Below, one piece after another: positions 43,741 through 52,782 of a stretch of DNA of 55,433 nucleotides. Position 1 is the stretch's first letter; every line of letters begins with the position of its first letter. A program made the position numbers and the translations under genes. This stretch comes from Candidatus Omnitrophota bacterium. GTDB lineage: Bacteria; Omnitrophota; Gorgyraeia; Zapsychrales; Zapsychraceae. The stretch spans positions 1-55,433 of the forward strand of contig JAFGFL010000011.1 of the NCBI GenBank assembly GCA_016931055.1. Reading direction: 5' to 3'. The notes under the pieces were generated by a model. It was given only the letters and a program-made list of their open reading frames with translations, had not been told where the DNA came from and ran no database searches.

Positions 43741-44670
43741 TCACAGACTTATACCACCAGGTTTGTTCCACCAAATCCCCGCCAGGACGCTGGCGGTGAT
43801 GACGCACCATGTGGCGAATATGGCGGAAGGCAATGCCGCTTCGGCCGAGAAATGTTTGATGGCCAAGACCGCGCCCAGGCCGGCGTTTTGCATGCCGACT
43901 TCGATTGCTAAGGTGCGCCTGCGCTGTTCATTAAACCGATAAACCCGGCCGAGGCCGTAACCTCCCAACAAGCCAGCAATATTAAGGATAACCACTGCCG
44001 CAAAGATCATCGGCGTTAGGTGTGCAAGCTTATCTTTGTTCAGGGCCACAATCAAACCACAGATAAAAGCAATAAAGAGTGTGGAAAGGGCCGGAAAGAA
44101 ACTCCGGATCCTCTCGATCTTCTCCCTCATGTGATGTTTCATCGTCAGTCCAACCGCCAGCGGGACCACCACCATCATGAGAATGCTTTTGAACATCGCC
44201 CAGAAATCAACATGCATATAGGTCCGGGCCAGAAAATATGTGAAGAACGGCGTTAAGACCGGCGCGAGGAACGTTGAAACCGTCGTGATCGCGATTGAAA
44301 GCGCTACGTCGGCTTTCGCCAGATAGGAAATAACATTCGAGGCCATGGCGCCGGGAACAGACCCGGCGACGATCAACCCTAAAGCCAATGACGGCGGTAA
44401 CCTCAAGGCCTTGGCAATACAAAAAGCGGATAAGGGCATAATCAGAAACTGCGTGAACGTTCCCAGAAGCGGCAGCCAGGGCTTTTTAATAACAGGCAGG
44501 AAATCTTCGGGATTGAGGACAAACCCGATCCCCAGCATCGTGAACATGAACATGTAATCCAGGTACGCGCGAAAGACGGTCAACACCGGCGGGTAAAGAT
44601 AACCGATGACAACCGCCAACACGGTCCAGACAACCAACAACTGCGTGAATTTTTCGAATATTTTATTCAT
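43741..44670 (-). CDS. bile acid:sodium symporter (BASS) family transporter
   Basis: A 309-residue membrane protein with about ten hydrophobic helices and the two discontinuous-helix signatures: GLIVAGSVPGAMASNVISYLAKAD and LAIEVGMQNAGLGAVLA. BASS proteins move organic anions such as bile acids, pantoate or keto acids with sodium; the substrate here is unknown. I start at ATG 44670, which overlaps the SGNH gene by 8 bp; an in-frame start at 44781 would add a non-conserved 37-residue extension inside that gene. Confidence 0.92.
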   Translation of the reverse strand: MNKIFEKFTQLLVVWTVLAVVIGYLYPPVLTVFRAYLDYMFMFTMLGIGFVLNPEDFLPVIKKPWLPLLGTFTQFLIMPLSAFCIAKALRLPPSLALGLIVAGSVPGAMASNVISYLAKADVALSIAITTVSTFLAPVLTPFFTYFLARTYMHVDFWAMFKSILMMVVVPLAVGLTMKHHMREKIERIRSFFPALSTLFIAFICGLIVALNKDKLAHLTPMIFAAVVILNIAGLLGGYGLGRVYRFNEQRRRTLAIEVGMQNAGLGAVLAIKHFSAEAALPSAIFATWCVITASVLAGIWWNKPGGISL

Positions 44671-46261
44671 ATCGTTTGAAAGTCCATGACAGGCGAAAAA
44701 TGCTTTTCGCCACATTTTCCGCCAATAGCTTATTTCCCTTTTGAGTGCAATGCCCAAAATCACCGGCGAACTTATCTGCAAAATAATCTTCGTATGTTCC
44801 TTCTTTCACCGCCTGTTCAAAATTTTGTTTGTTCTCGACAAATGTTATATCCTCAGCCGAATCAAAGATTTTTTGCAAAGGGAGGACACTGCGCATAGGA
44901 TACTGAACGCATATGAGTTTAATGCCCTTTTTTTTAAGGGCTTTAGCCAGGTTTCGATAGTTGGTCTTGGTCGCATCATGATAAGCAGAATCTGCCGAAG
45001 AATCCGCTTTCAAAAAGAATTCTTGCGCCAACTCTTCTTTTCCCCACCGCTGATATAAAGCACCAAGTTGGCGATATAATAAATCTTTCTCCGAATGCGT
45101 CTCGACAACACTTTTTAATAAATCCTCCACAAGCCCATATTTTCCTTCCGCTGTGAGGCGGTCAATTATACCGTCTGTCCGTGTCGGATCGACGCTAAAA
45201 GCCCTTTTGAAGGCGGCTGCGGCCTTTTCAATTTCTCCGCGGCCCAAATATAATGTGCCCAAATGAACATAAATTCCGACCCCTGCCCGATTGGATTCGA
45301 TCAACTGATTAAACACATCCATGGCTTTTTTAAAATCGCCCCTCTTTTCGTAATGATAGCCCAAATCGTGCAATATCTCATACGGGCTGTTTATAATCGA
45401 TACCGCAGTTTTATATAATTCTTCCGCTTTATCCATTTCTCCCATATCTTCATAGTGGTGCCCGAGTAAAACATATCCCCACGTCTTCCGGGGATATTTC
45501 TTTATCGCGCCTTTATAAACTTCGGTGGCTTCATCGTTCCTGCCTTGCCTTGCGAGAAACTTCCCTAATAAACCATATGCCCAGGATTTGTCCGGCCTCT
45601 TAGCAATCGCTTTTCGAAATAATTTTTCTTCCGCGGCGCCATGCCCTAAACTTTCATAATACTCACCCAACATTTGATAATAATACTGCGTTTTAGGATT
45701 TAACTCTATTTCGGCAATAAGATCTTCAGCTCCCGGAAATTTCCTGTTCCCAGACAAATCGGCTATTTTTCTTAAAATATGCGATCTTAGAAGTTTGACC
45801 AATTTCACAATCCTGATTTCCTGTAAAAACAGCATGGTCCGGATCCTTAGGTTGTCCTTATATACAGGCGTATGTATGCTATCGTTAATCCCCATCATGG
45901 AGATAACAATATCCGGCTGATAATCTGCAATGATCTTGGCCAGTTTAGAAAGTATATACGCGGTATCATAACTGGGCACTCCTTTATTGATGACCTTGAA
46001 CTGAATCCCTTCATTTTTTTCGTTTAATATCCGCTCAAGGTGGCGGGGGTAGGAATTGATGCCCCCGAACATTGTGGTTGATTCGCCCAGACATACGATG
46101 GTATAAATCTGTTTACCGGTTATCGAAGACCGGTTTCTTGCTTCTTCGATGGAAGACAATATCAATCCGCCCAGACGAAGGCCGATCTCAAGCAACAGGA
46201 TCGCAATGATACTGGAGGCAATGACAAGTCCCATTTTTTGTTTTAAGGCCATTTTATCCAT
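44663..46261 (-). CDS. SGNH/GDSL hydrolase-like protein interrupted by TPR repeats
   Basis: A 532-residue protein with an N-terminal membrane anchor (LVIASSIIAILLLEIGLRLGGLIL). SGNH block I is IVCLGESTT (Ser61), block II NKGVPSYDT, and block III MMGINDS (Asn126). Then about 245 residues of tetratricopeptide repeats (YQMLGEYYESLGHGAAEEKLFRKAIA and so on) intervene before block V, AGDFGHCTQKG (Asp501, His504). The catalytic fold is thus split by the repeat array. SGNH enzymes deacetylate or esterify glycans and lipids, and a periplasmic envelope-glycan role is inferred. The BASS gene overlaps its end. Confidence 0.87.
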   Translation of the reverse strand: MDKMALKQKMGLVIASSIIAILLLEIGLRLGGLILSSIEEARNRSSITGKQIYTIVCLGESTTMFGGINSYPRHLERILNEKNEGIQFKVINKGVPSYDTAYILSKLAKIIADYQPDIVISMMGINDSIHTPVYKDNLRIRTMLFLQEIRIVKLVKLLRSHILRKIADLSGNRKFPGAEDLIAEIELNPKTQYYYQMLGEYYESLGHGAAEEKLFRKAIAKRPDKSWAYGLLGKFLARQGRNDEATEVYKGAIKKYPRKTWGYVLLGHHYEDMGEMDKAEELYKTAVSIINSPYEILHDLGYHYEKRGDFKKAMDVFNQLIESNRAGVGIYVHLGTLYLGRGEIEKAAAAFKRAFSVDPTRTDGIIDRLTAEGKYGLVEDLLKSVVETHSEKDLLYRQLGALYQRWGKEELAQEFFLKADSSADSAYHDATKTNYRNLAKALKKKGIKLICVQYPMRSVLPLQKIFDSAEDITFVENKQNFEQAVKEGTYEDYFADKFAGDFGHCTQKGNKLLAENVAKSIFRLSWTFKRYE

Positions 46262-46301
46262 GGATACCTAAAGGGCCGAGTGCACACCAGCCCCTCTTAT
46301 T

Positions 46302-46354
46302 AAAACAACGACATGCGTCGGTTATTTTCAATAATTAACGCCTGTCGTTGTTTT
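46302..46354 (-). terminator. probable terminator downstream of pgi
   Basis: AAAACAACGACA (46302-46313) and TGTCGTTGTTTT (46343-46354) form a perfect 12-bp stem whose minus-strand 3' arm ends in Ts. The loop is long, about 29 bases. It abuts the pgi stop codon and would separate pgi from the SGNH gene. Confidence 0.7.
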
Positions 46355-47628
46355 CACTTCCGCCCCAGAAGAGTGAACATGTTCTTCTTGTAGGCCTCGA
46401 CGCCGGGCTGGTTGAAAGGATTGACGCCCAGAAGATAGCCTTTGATCGCCACCGCCTTTTCAAAGAAATAATACAACTGCCCCAGCGAATGGGCATCGAA
46501 ACGGGGCACCGTAATCGTCATATTGGGGACGCCGCCGTCATAGTGGGCCTTGGCGGTCGCCTTGTGGGCCTGGCGGTTGACATAATCGAGGTCCTGCCCG
46601 GCAACGCAATTAAAATTATCCAGATTTTCCTTGTCTTTGGGGATCACGACCCCCTTGCCGGACTGGTCGACCAAAAGGAAGGTCTCAAACATGTTGCGGG
46701 TCCCCTCCTGGATCAGCTGCCCCATGGAATGCAGGTCCGTCGTAAAGCTCAAGGACGTGGGGAAGATCCCTTTCCCGTCCTTCCCTTCGCTTTCCCCGAA
46801 AAGCTGCTTCCACCATTCCTCCACGTAGGAAAGCCTTTGATAAAATGTCGACAACACCTCGATTGTTTTACCCTGCCTGTAAAGAAGTGACCGCGCCGCC
46901 GCGTATTGATATGCGATATTCGTATCCAGGTCCATCTTGGAGCAATGCGTCTGGGCATCGCGGGCGCCCTTAATAAGCCCTTTGACATCAAGCCCGGCTA
47001 TCGCCAAAGGCACCAGTCCCGCCGGAGTCAGGATCGAAAACCGCCCGCCCACATCATTGTTGATCGGGAAACTCCGGTATCCCTCCTTATCCGCGATGTT
47101 CCTTAACGCCCCTTTCCCGGCATCTGTGATACAGATGATCCTCTTCTTAAGCTCTTTGGCAGCATACTTTTTTTCCATAAATTTCTTAACGATGCGGAAA
47201 GCCAGGGCCGGTTCGGTCGTAGTCCCTGACTTGGAGATCACCACCACCGTGATGTCTTTATTTTCCAATTGTTTTAAAAGATAATATAAATATCCTGAGC
47301 TTAAATTATGTCCGGCAAACTCAACGGGAAGTTTTTGGTCGGAAATCAGGAACTCCAATGAAGCCTTGATCCCTATATAGGATCCGCCAATCCCGATACT
47401 TAAGAGACAATCTGAGTTCGCGCGTATCTCCTCCCCCAACTTCATCAATTCATCCAACGACGGATCTTTGGTGCGCTGCGGCAGGTCAAGCCATCCGGTG
47501 AATTCAGCACCCTTGCCGGTCTTGTTCTCCAGTTGATCGTGCGCCTTGCGGATCTCCGGCAGCAGTTTTGTATAATCTTTATCTTCGATATATCCTTTCA
47601 AATATTGGCGGTCGAGTTTAATCTCCAT
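46354..47628 (-). CDS. pgi: glucose-6-phosphate isomerase
   Basis: Pgi interconverts glucose 6-phosphate and fructose 6-phosphate. From ATG 47628 it has 424 residues, the shorter type of Firmicutes and Thermotogae. Motifs: CLLSIGIGGSYIGIKASLEFL, VVISKSGTTTEPALAFRI, the signature DVGGRFSILTPAGLVPLA, LSFTTDLHSMGQLIQEG and GVNPFNQPGVEAYK. A TTG three codons upstream (47637) is a less likely start. Confidence 0.96.
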   Translation of the reverse strand: MEIKLDRQYLKGYIEDKDYTKLLPEIRKAHDQLENKTGKGAEFTGWLDLPQRTKDPSLDELMKLGEEIRANSDCLLSIGIGGSYIGIKASLEFLISDQKLPVEFAGHNLSSGYLYYLLKQLENKDITVVVISKSGTTTEPALAFRIVKKFMEKKYAAKELKKRIICITDAGKGALRNIADKEGYRSFPINNDVGGRFSILTPAGLVPLAIAGLDVKGLIKGARDAQTHCSKMDLDTNIAYQYAAARSLLYRQGKTIEVLSTFYQRLSYVEEWWKQLFGESEGKDGKGIFPTSLSFTTDLHSMGQLIQEGTRNMFETFLLVDQSGKGVVIPKDKENLDNFNCVAGQDLDYVNRQAHKATAKAHYDGGVPNMTITVPRFDAHSLGQLYYFFEKAVAIKGYLLGVNPFNQPGVEAYKKNMFTLLGRK

Positions 47629-47666
47629 GTCTTCCAAATTCCTTTCTTATACGGTTTTATAAACCC

Positions 47667-47751
47667 CGTCATTCTGAGCCCAAAGGGCGAAGAATCTAGC
47701 CAGTCCGGATCCTTCCACCCCATTGTTATACGATGGGGTGTCAGGATGACG
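47667..47751. repeat. REP-like intergenic repeat with nested hairpin
   Basis: CGTCATTCTGAGCCC at the left and TCAGGATGACG at the right are the ends of an inverted repeat of a type widespread in environmental genomes (GTCATTCTGAGC...AAGAATCT...GGATCCTTC...TCAGGATGAC). CACCCCAT/ATGGGGTG forms an inner hairpin. It fills most of the gap between pgi and mnmA. Confidence 0.8.
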
Positions 47752-47768
47752 CCAAAATAATACCTCCA

Positions 47769-48854
47769 TCACATAGCCTCTTCAATCACCGCGCCGCCGA
47801 GCATCACATCTCCATGATAGAACACCGCCGACTGCCCCGGCGTCACCGCCTTCTGAGGCTCGGCAAACTCAAGACGGATTCTATCTTGCCCCAAATAAGT
47901 CAGGAAACCTTTGACCTCAGGAGCATTGTAACGGATTCGCGCGGAAACTTCCATAGTTTCAGCCGGAATATTCATGCTGACCATATTCAATTGGCTGGCC
48001 GTCAACCCTTGCGCATACAAACATTCCTCCGGGCCGACATACACCGTGTTGGTTTGTTTGTCGATTCTGTAAACATAAACAGGGGCGCCGAGGGCGATCC
48101 CTAATTGATCCCGCTGGCCGATCGTGTAATTCAGGATGCCCTTGTGCTGCCCGACAACTTTGCCGTTATTGTCCACAAAATCGCCGGGTTCAAAAACATG
48201 CTCTCCCATTCTCGCGCGGATAAAATCTTTATATCCCTGGTCAGAGACAAAACAAATATCCTGGCTTTCCCGCTTTTCTGCCACATCAAGCTTATAGCGC
48301 CGCGCCAAACCGCGGACTTCCGCCTTCGTCAACTCACCCAGAGGGAACAAAATTTTCCCAAGAATCTCACGGTTGATCTGATAGAGAAAATACGACTGGT
48401 CCTTCTTAAGGTCCCGGGCCTTTTTCAATTCAAAACGTCCGGCTTCAGCATTATAACAGACCTTCGCGTAATGGCCTGTCGCCAGAAAGTCCGCGCCCAA
48501 CGACTGTGACTTCTCAAAAAGTTTCCCGAACTTGATCAGCTGATTACACCTCACGCACGGATTCGGCGTTCTTCCGTTTAAGTATTCGCCCATGAAATGA
48601 TCAATCACATGGTCATTGATCTCTAGCGAATAATCCACAATATGATGGGGAATGCCAAGAGTTTTGGACATCCGCCGAGCGTCCCTCAACTCCGCGTCGC
48701 TGCAACAGGGTGCCTTTTTGTCACCCGGATGAGCCACATGAAACCTCATCGTGATCCCGGTAACATCATATTCCCGCTCTTTTAAAAGCGCGGCCGTCAC
48801 GGAGGAATCGACCCCGCCGGACATGGCGACGAAAACTTTCTTGCCTTTATTCAT
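47769..48854 (-). CDS. mnmA: tRNA-specific 2-thiouridylase MnmA
   Basis: MnmA puts sulfur on U34 of tRNA Lys, Glu and Gln. The 361-residue protein has the PP-loop VFVAMSGGVDSSVTAALL, the catalytic Cys in GRTPNPCVRCNQLIKFG, ATGHYAKV, and the second Cys in ESQDICFVSDQGYKDFI. The C-terminal beta domain includes IGQRDQLGIALGAPVYV and VTPGQSAVFYHGDVMLGGAVI. Length is normal. Confidence 0.97.
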   Translation of the reverse strand: MNKGKKVFVAMSGGVDSSVTAALLKEREYDVTGITMRFHVAHPGDKKAPCCSDAELRDARRMSKTLGIPHHIVDYSLEINDHVIDHFMGEYLNGRTPNPCVRCNQLIKFGKLFEKSQSLGADFLATGHYAKVCYNAEAGRFELKKARDLKKDQSYFLYQINREILGKILFPLGELTKAEVRGLARRYKLDVAEKRESQDICFVSDQGYKDFIRARMGEHVFEPGDFVDNNGKVVGQHKGILNYTIGQRDQLGIALGAPVYVYRIDKQTNTVYVGPEECLYAQGLTASQLNMVSMNIPAETMEVSARIRYNAPEVKGFLTYLGQDRIRLEFAEPQKAVTPGQSAVFYHGDVMLGGAVIEEAM

Positions 48855-48910
48855 TTATTTATCGTGATTGTTCATGTGATAGTATCATTCCCGCGTGCCA
48901 ATTTTTCCCC

Positions 48911-49144
48911 ACCCTCCCCTAACCCCTCCCATCAAGAGGCTGGGTCAAATGACATTTTTAACGCTAATTTTCGCGAATTGCACGCGAATAATCGCGAATT
49001 TACGACCAAAATTTGCGAAAATTCGCGTTTGATTTGCGACCATTTGCGTTAAAAGACTCATTTGTCCCAGTCTGTCAAGGGAGGGGAATTAGTTCTTCAA
49101 ACTTGTTTTCCCTCCCCCTTGTGGGGAGGGTTAGGGTGGAGGGA
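48911..49144. repeat. composite repeat with inverted ends between mnmA and bioDA
   Basis: CCCTCCCATCAAGAGGCTGG (from 48924, continuing to CAAATGA) is repeated in inverted form at 49058-49086 (TCATTTGTCCCAG...CAAGGGAGGGG), flanking a core rich in ATTCGCG and TTTGCG words that matches the repeat at 22484-22598. Outside are the palindromes CCACCCTCCCCTAACCCCT (48910-48928) and CCCTCCCCCTTGTGG... (49110-49144), the family also seen at 43105. The right palindrome lies inside the bioDA 3' end. Confidence 0.75.
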
Positions 49145-51184
49145 GTTTTCCCCCGTGACCTTCTCAACCGCCCAATAGGTCGCATCGCAAAGTTTATCCA
49201 ACTCCTTCACCGCCATGGACAAAGGCGGCATAAGGACAATCACATTGCCCAGAGGCCTTAAGATGACCCCGCGCTTTTTTGTTTCCTGACAGACACGCAC
49301 GCCAATCTTTTCTTCCCAAGGGTATGGTTCTTTGGTCCCGCGGTCCTTCACCAATTCGATCCCGGCCATGAACCCGCGCTGGCGCACATCGCCGACGTGG
49401 GAAAGACCGTAGAATTCCTTAAGCCGGAGGCTTAAGAATTTGATCTTCGGCTGCAGCTTCTGCAGGACATGTTCTTTCTTAAAGACCTTGAGGTTCGCCA
49501 ACGCCGCCGCGCAGCATAAAGGGTTCCCGGTAAAGGTATGGCCGTGGAAAAAGGTTTTCTGGTCCTTGTAATCAAACACAAACCCGTCAAAGATCTTTTT
49601 GGTTGTCAGCGTTGCCGCTAACGGCAAATACCCTCCCGTGATCCCCTTCGCCAAACACAGGATATCGGGAGAAACCCTTTCATGTTCGCAGGCAAACATT
49701 TTCCCTGTCCGCCCGAAACCGGTCGCGACCTCATCAACGATAAAGATCACATCGTATTTCGCGCAGAGTTCGCGCAATTGTTTGAGAACTCCCTTCGGCC
49801 ACATGATCATCCCCGCAGCGCCTTGCACAATGGGCTCAACGACAAACGCGGCAATCGTTTTGTGACAGCTTTTCAGCATTTGCCCAAATTTATGAATACA
49901 TTTAAAGGCGTATGCGGGATAGATTTCGCCTTCCGGCGCGCGATAACAGTCGGGGAAGTCTATGGTAATCGTCTTAAAGACAAGATCGCGGTAGACCTTG
50001 TGAAAAAGGTCGATCCCTCCGACACTGACGCTTCCCAGCGTATCCCCGTGATAAGAATTCGCTAAATGAACAATGTTTCTTTTCTGTTTCCGCCCGGTGT
50101 TCTGCCAATACTGGTAGGCCATCTTGATGGCGATCTCAACGGAAGTCGAGCCGTTATCGGAATAAAAAACCTTTTGAAGCCCTTTGGGCGCGATCTTCAC
50201 AAGCTCTTCGGCCAATTCAATCGCCGGAGTATTGGAAAGCCCCAAGAGAGTTGAATGGCTCAGACGGTTTATCTGATTTTTCAGCGCGGCATCGATGCTT
50301 TTCTGCCCGTGCCCATGGACATTGACCCAGAGGCTCGAGACACCATCCAAATAACGGTTTCCTTTTGTATCTATTAAATACGATCCTTTCGCTTGGTCAA
50401 TCACGAGCGGCTCTTCGTTGAGCCAATCCCGCATCTGCGTGAACGGGTGCCAAAGATATTCCTTGTCCTGATCCGCCAACCGTTGGACGCGATTGTCCTG
50501 GGAATCCGTATCCGACAACAAAGAACGAAGGTCAATTCTCGGGCGGCACGCTTTCCGGACTTCCGCCGGCCGCATGTCCTTTAAATAAGGAATGATCCCT
50601 AGGATTTTTACCTTCGCGTATCTTCTGATCACATCGGGATTGGTTGCCTCCGGGATCCTGATTTTTCCCTTTTGCGCCTGATTAAAGATAACCCCGCGGA
50701 CATTCAGCCCTGTTTCTTCAGCCTGACGGACGGTCAAAAGAGTGTGATTAATGGTCCCTAAACTTAACCGGGCAACAATGACAACATCAAGGTCCAGATC
50801 TTTGATCAAATCCAGAATCAGATAATCTTTTTTCAAAGGCACCATTAACCCTCCGGCGCCTTCCACAAGCATTAGATCATGTTCAGAAGCCAGCTTCGCA
50901 TAAATTCTTTTTATGCTAGGAATATTGATCGTTTTCTTCCGGCGGGCGAACGCAAGATGGGGAGATAAAGGTTCCGGAGCGTAATAAGGGTTGATCTGAT
51001 TTATCGGGTCTTGAATATTTAGGGATTTCTTGAGGAATGCCGCGTCCTGGCCGGCGCATTGCACCGGTTTCATGATGCCAACATCAATCCCCTTTTCTTG
51101 AAGCAGGACGCCCAAGGCCAGAGTGGCAACCGTTTTTCCGACATCCGTGTCCGTCCCTGTGATAAAAATCCCTTTATGTCTCAT
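49097..51184 (-). CDS. bifunctional dethiobiotin synthetase / DAPA aminotransferase (BioD-BioA fusion)
   Basis: Residues about 1-225 are BioD: P-loop FITGTDTDVGKT, IMKPVQCAG, LMLVEGAGGLMVPLKKD; this half closes the ureido ring of dethiobiotin. Residues about 240-680 are BioA: YLWHPFTQMRDW, GVSSLWVNVHGH, FYSDNGSTSVEIAIKMAYQYW, YHGDTLGSVSVGG, FIVDEVATGFGRTGKMFACEH and the PLP lysine in CLAKGITGGYLPLA; this half makes DAPA from KAPA. The two steps are consecutive. The order BioD then BioA is that of the plant BIO3-BIO1 protein. The last 14 residues (LHPNPPHKGEGKQV) are encoded by a palindromic repeat. It overlaps bioC by 4 bp. Confidence 0.95.
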   Translation of the reverse strand: MRHKGIFITGTDTDVGKTVATLALGVLLQEKGIDVGIMKPVQCAGQDAAFLKKSLNIQDPINQINPYYAPEPLSPHLAFARRKKTINIPSIKRIYAKLASEHDLMLVEGAGGLMVPLKKDYLILDLIKDLDLDVVIVARLSLGTINHTLLTVRQAEETGLNVRGVIFNQAQKGKIRIPEATNPDVIRRYAKVKILGIIPYLKDMRPAEVRKACRPRIDLRSLLSDTDSQDNRVQRLADQDKEYLWHPFTQMRDWLNEEPLVIDQAKGSYLIDTKGNRYLDGVSSLWVNVHGHGQKSIDAALKNQINRLSHSTLLGLSNTPAIELAEELVKIAPKGLQKVFYSDNGSTSVEIAIKMAYQYWQNTGRKQKRNIVHLANSYHGDTLGSVSVGGIDLFHKVYRDLVFKTITIDFPDCYRAPEGEIYPAYAFKCIHKFGQMLKSCHKTIAAFVVEPIVQGAAGMIMWPKGVLKQLRELCAKYDVIFIVDEVATGFGRTGKMFACEHERVSPDILCLAKGITGGYLPLAATLTTKKIFDGFVFDYKDQKTFFHGHTFTGNPLCCAAALANLKVFKKEHVLQKLQPKIKFLSLRLKEFYGLSHVGDVRQRGFMAGIELVKDRGTKEPYPWEEKIGVRVCQETKKRGVILRPLGNVIVLMPPLSMAVKELDKLCDATYWAVEKVTGENSLHPNPPHKGEGKQV

Positions 51185-51972
51185 CGCCCTGCCTCAACCC
51201 ATATCACTTCAAACGTGGCGTATACTCCCCGAGGATCTTTAAAACGCGCATTGTAATACCGGCCTGCTTGATGGAATAAATCTTTGCCCATATAGACGTC
51301 TCTTGACAAGGCATTGGCGCCGATATCTTTGATCCATTTGACCAAACTCATCATATCGGGGAAATGGGCCCTGAGATATTCCGACTCGACATGTATCGAG
51401 CGAAAACCGGCAACGGTCAGGGCATTCTCCACTTGCCTCCTGTCGGCCAATCGATGTATTGTGAAATCATTCTTACTGCTTCTCTCGCGTAAACACGTAT
51501 CCAGGGCCGAAAATAATTCCCGGAATGTCTCGCGTCCGAACATCGTCAAATATAATTTACCCGTCCGGCTTAAACGCGTACGGCACTGCGCAAACGCCAG
51601 GGGCAGATCTTCGACCCACTGGTAAGCTAAGTTCGATACAATCATATCGAAGGTTTCTTCTTTAAACGGCAAGCTGGCGGCATCCGCCAGGACAATCTTG
51701 AAACGCCCTTCCCTTTCCCGCGCGCGGGAAACCATGCCGGGCGCGAAATCAAGCCCAACAACCATAACAGTTGGGAAGACAGCGGTCAGCTGCTGCGTGA
51801 ACCATCCGGTCCCCATCCCAATATCCAGAAGGGGAAGCTGGACGTTTTGCGGACTGGCCTTCTCGATCAGCCTCCTCCCGATGTTCTTGTGCACATCCGC
51901 CAGGCTGTCATACCGCAGGGCAGCATCGGAGAAACCGTCACGGACTTTTTGTTCGCATACAGCTCTTGCCAT
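51181..51972 (-). CDS. bioC: malonyl-ACP O-methyltransferase BioC
   Basis: BioC methylates malonyl-ACP so that fatty-acid synthesis can build the pimeloyl chain. The 263-residue class I methyltransferase has the SAM motif LPLLDIGMGTGWFTQQL, then GLDFAPGMVSRAR, LADAASLPFKEETFDMIVSNLAYQWVEDLP and LTMFGRETFRELFSAL, a good match to BioC. Neighbours bioH and bioDA confirm the role. Its ATG is directly after the bioH stop and its end overlaps bioDA. Confidence 0.95.
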   Translation of the reverse strand: MARAVCEQKVRDGFSDAALRYDSLADVHKNIGRRLIEKASPQNVQLPLLDIGMGTGWFTQQLTAVFPTVMVVGLDFAPGMVSRAREREGRFKIVLADAASLPFKEETFDMIVSNLAYQWVEDLPLAFAQCRTRLSRTGKLYLTMFGRETFRELFSALDTCLRERSSKNDFTIHRLADRRQVENALTVAGFRSIHVESEYLRAHFPDMMSLVKWIKDIGANALSRDVYMGKDLFHQAGRYYNARFKDPRGVYATFEVIWVEAGR

Positions 51973-52782
51973 TTACAGGGTCGACTCCTTTAAGAAAGCT
52001 TCCAGGACCTGATTGAATTCATACGGCTTGCTTAAAAAAGGAAAGTGCCCGCATTCTTCGAAGAAATCGAACCGCGAGTGCGGCGACAATTCCTTCAAGA
52101 ACGCCACTGTCTCCTTGGTGCAGATCTCGTCTTCCCTGCCGTTGATAAACTGCATCGGGACATGCACCCTTTTTAACACTTCCCTTAAGTCCTCTTTCTC
52201 CAATATGTCCAAATATTCCAGCAAGGCTTTTTGCATCGGCGCTTCGTCCGTCCGCCGGAAGATTTGAAGCCACTTGAAACGGCGGGTCTGGCGTTCCTGC
52301 CTTGTAAACAATGACCGGAAGAAAATATTTATAATGGACGGATAATCCGTCTGCAAGTGCTTCCCCAATTTGCGGATTCTTTCTATATCAAGCCCGTGAG
52401 GATAATCCCCGGACTTGGAAAATTTGGGCATGGACCCGACAAAGATCATGCGGGCGATATTCTCCGGAAATATTTCGTATAATTTCAGCGCGACCAATCC
52501 GCCTATAGAACTGCCGACAACCGTCACTTTTTTGACGTCCGTCTGTTCCAGAAGAAACTTCAGGTCTTTGACCATGACATCGAGATTCACTTTTTCCCAG
52601 CCGCTTTTGCCGTGGCCGGGCAGGTCAACGGTGACCACTTTGTAAAATTGGGAAAAGAACTTCGATTGTTGGCGCCAGATCCGTTTATCCACTCCCCAGC
52701 CATGGATGAACATAAGGTTGTTGCCGTCGCCAATGATATCATAGTGCCATTCAATCCCGCTCGGTGCTTTTAGATGAGGCAT
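51973..52782 (-). CDS. bioH: alpha/beta hydrolase, probable pimeloyl-ACP methyl ester esterase BioH
   Basis: The 269-residue hydrolase has the oxyanion part LMFIHGWGVDKRIWRQQ, nucleophile elbow VVGSSIGGLVALKLYE (Ser), the Asp in INGREDEICTKE and the His in FEECGHFPFLSKP. BioH-type enzymes remove the methyl ester from pimeloyl-ACP methyl ester. Alpha/beta hydrolases are similar to each other, so the BioH call rests on position between bioF and bioC. The start overlaps the bioF end by 13 bp. Confidence 0.88.
   Translation of the reverse strand: MPHLKAPSGIEWHYDIIGDGNNLMFIHGWGVDKRIWRQQSKFFSQFYKVVTVDLPGHGKSGWEKVNLDVMVKDLKFLLEQTDVKKVTVVGSSIGGLVALKLYEIFPENIARMIFVGSMPKFSKSGDYPHGLDIERIRKLGKHLQTDYPSIINIFFRSLFTRQERQTRRFKWLQIFRRTDEAPMQKALLEYLDILEKEDLREVLKRVHVPMQFINGREDEICTKETVAFLKELSPHSRFDFFEECGHFPFLSKPYEFNQVLEAFLKESTL

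Noticed and set aside
46348-46890. 180-codon plus-strand frame
   Set aside because: Antisense to pgi; no independent support.
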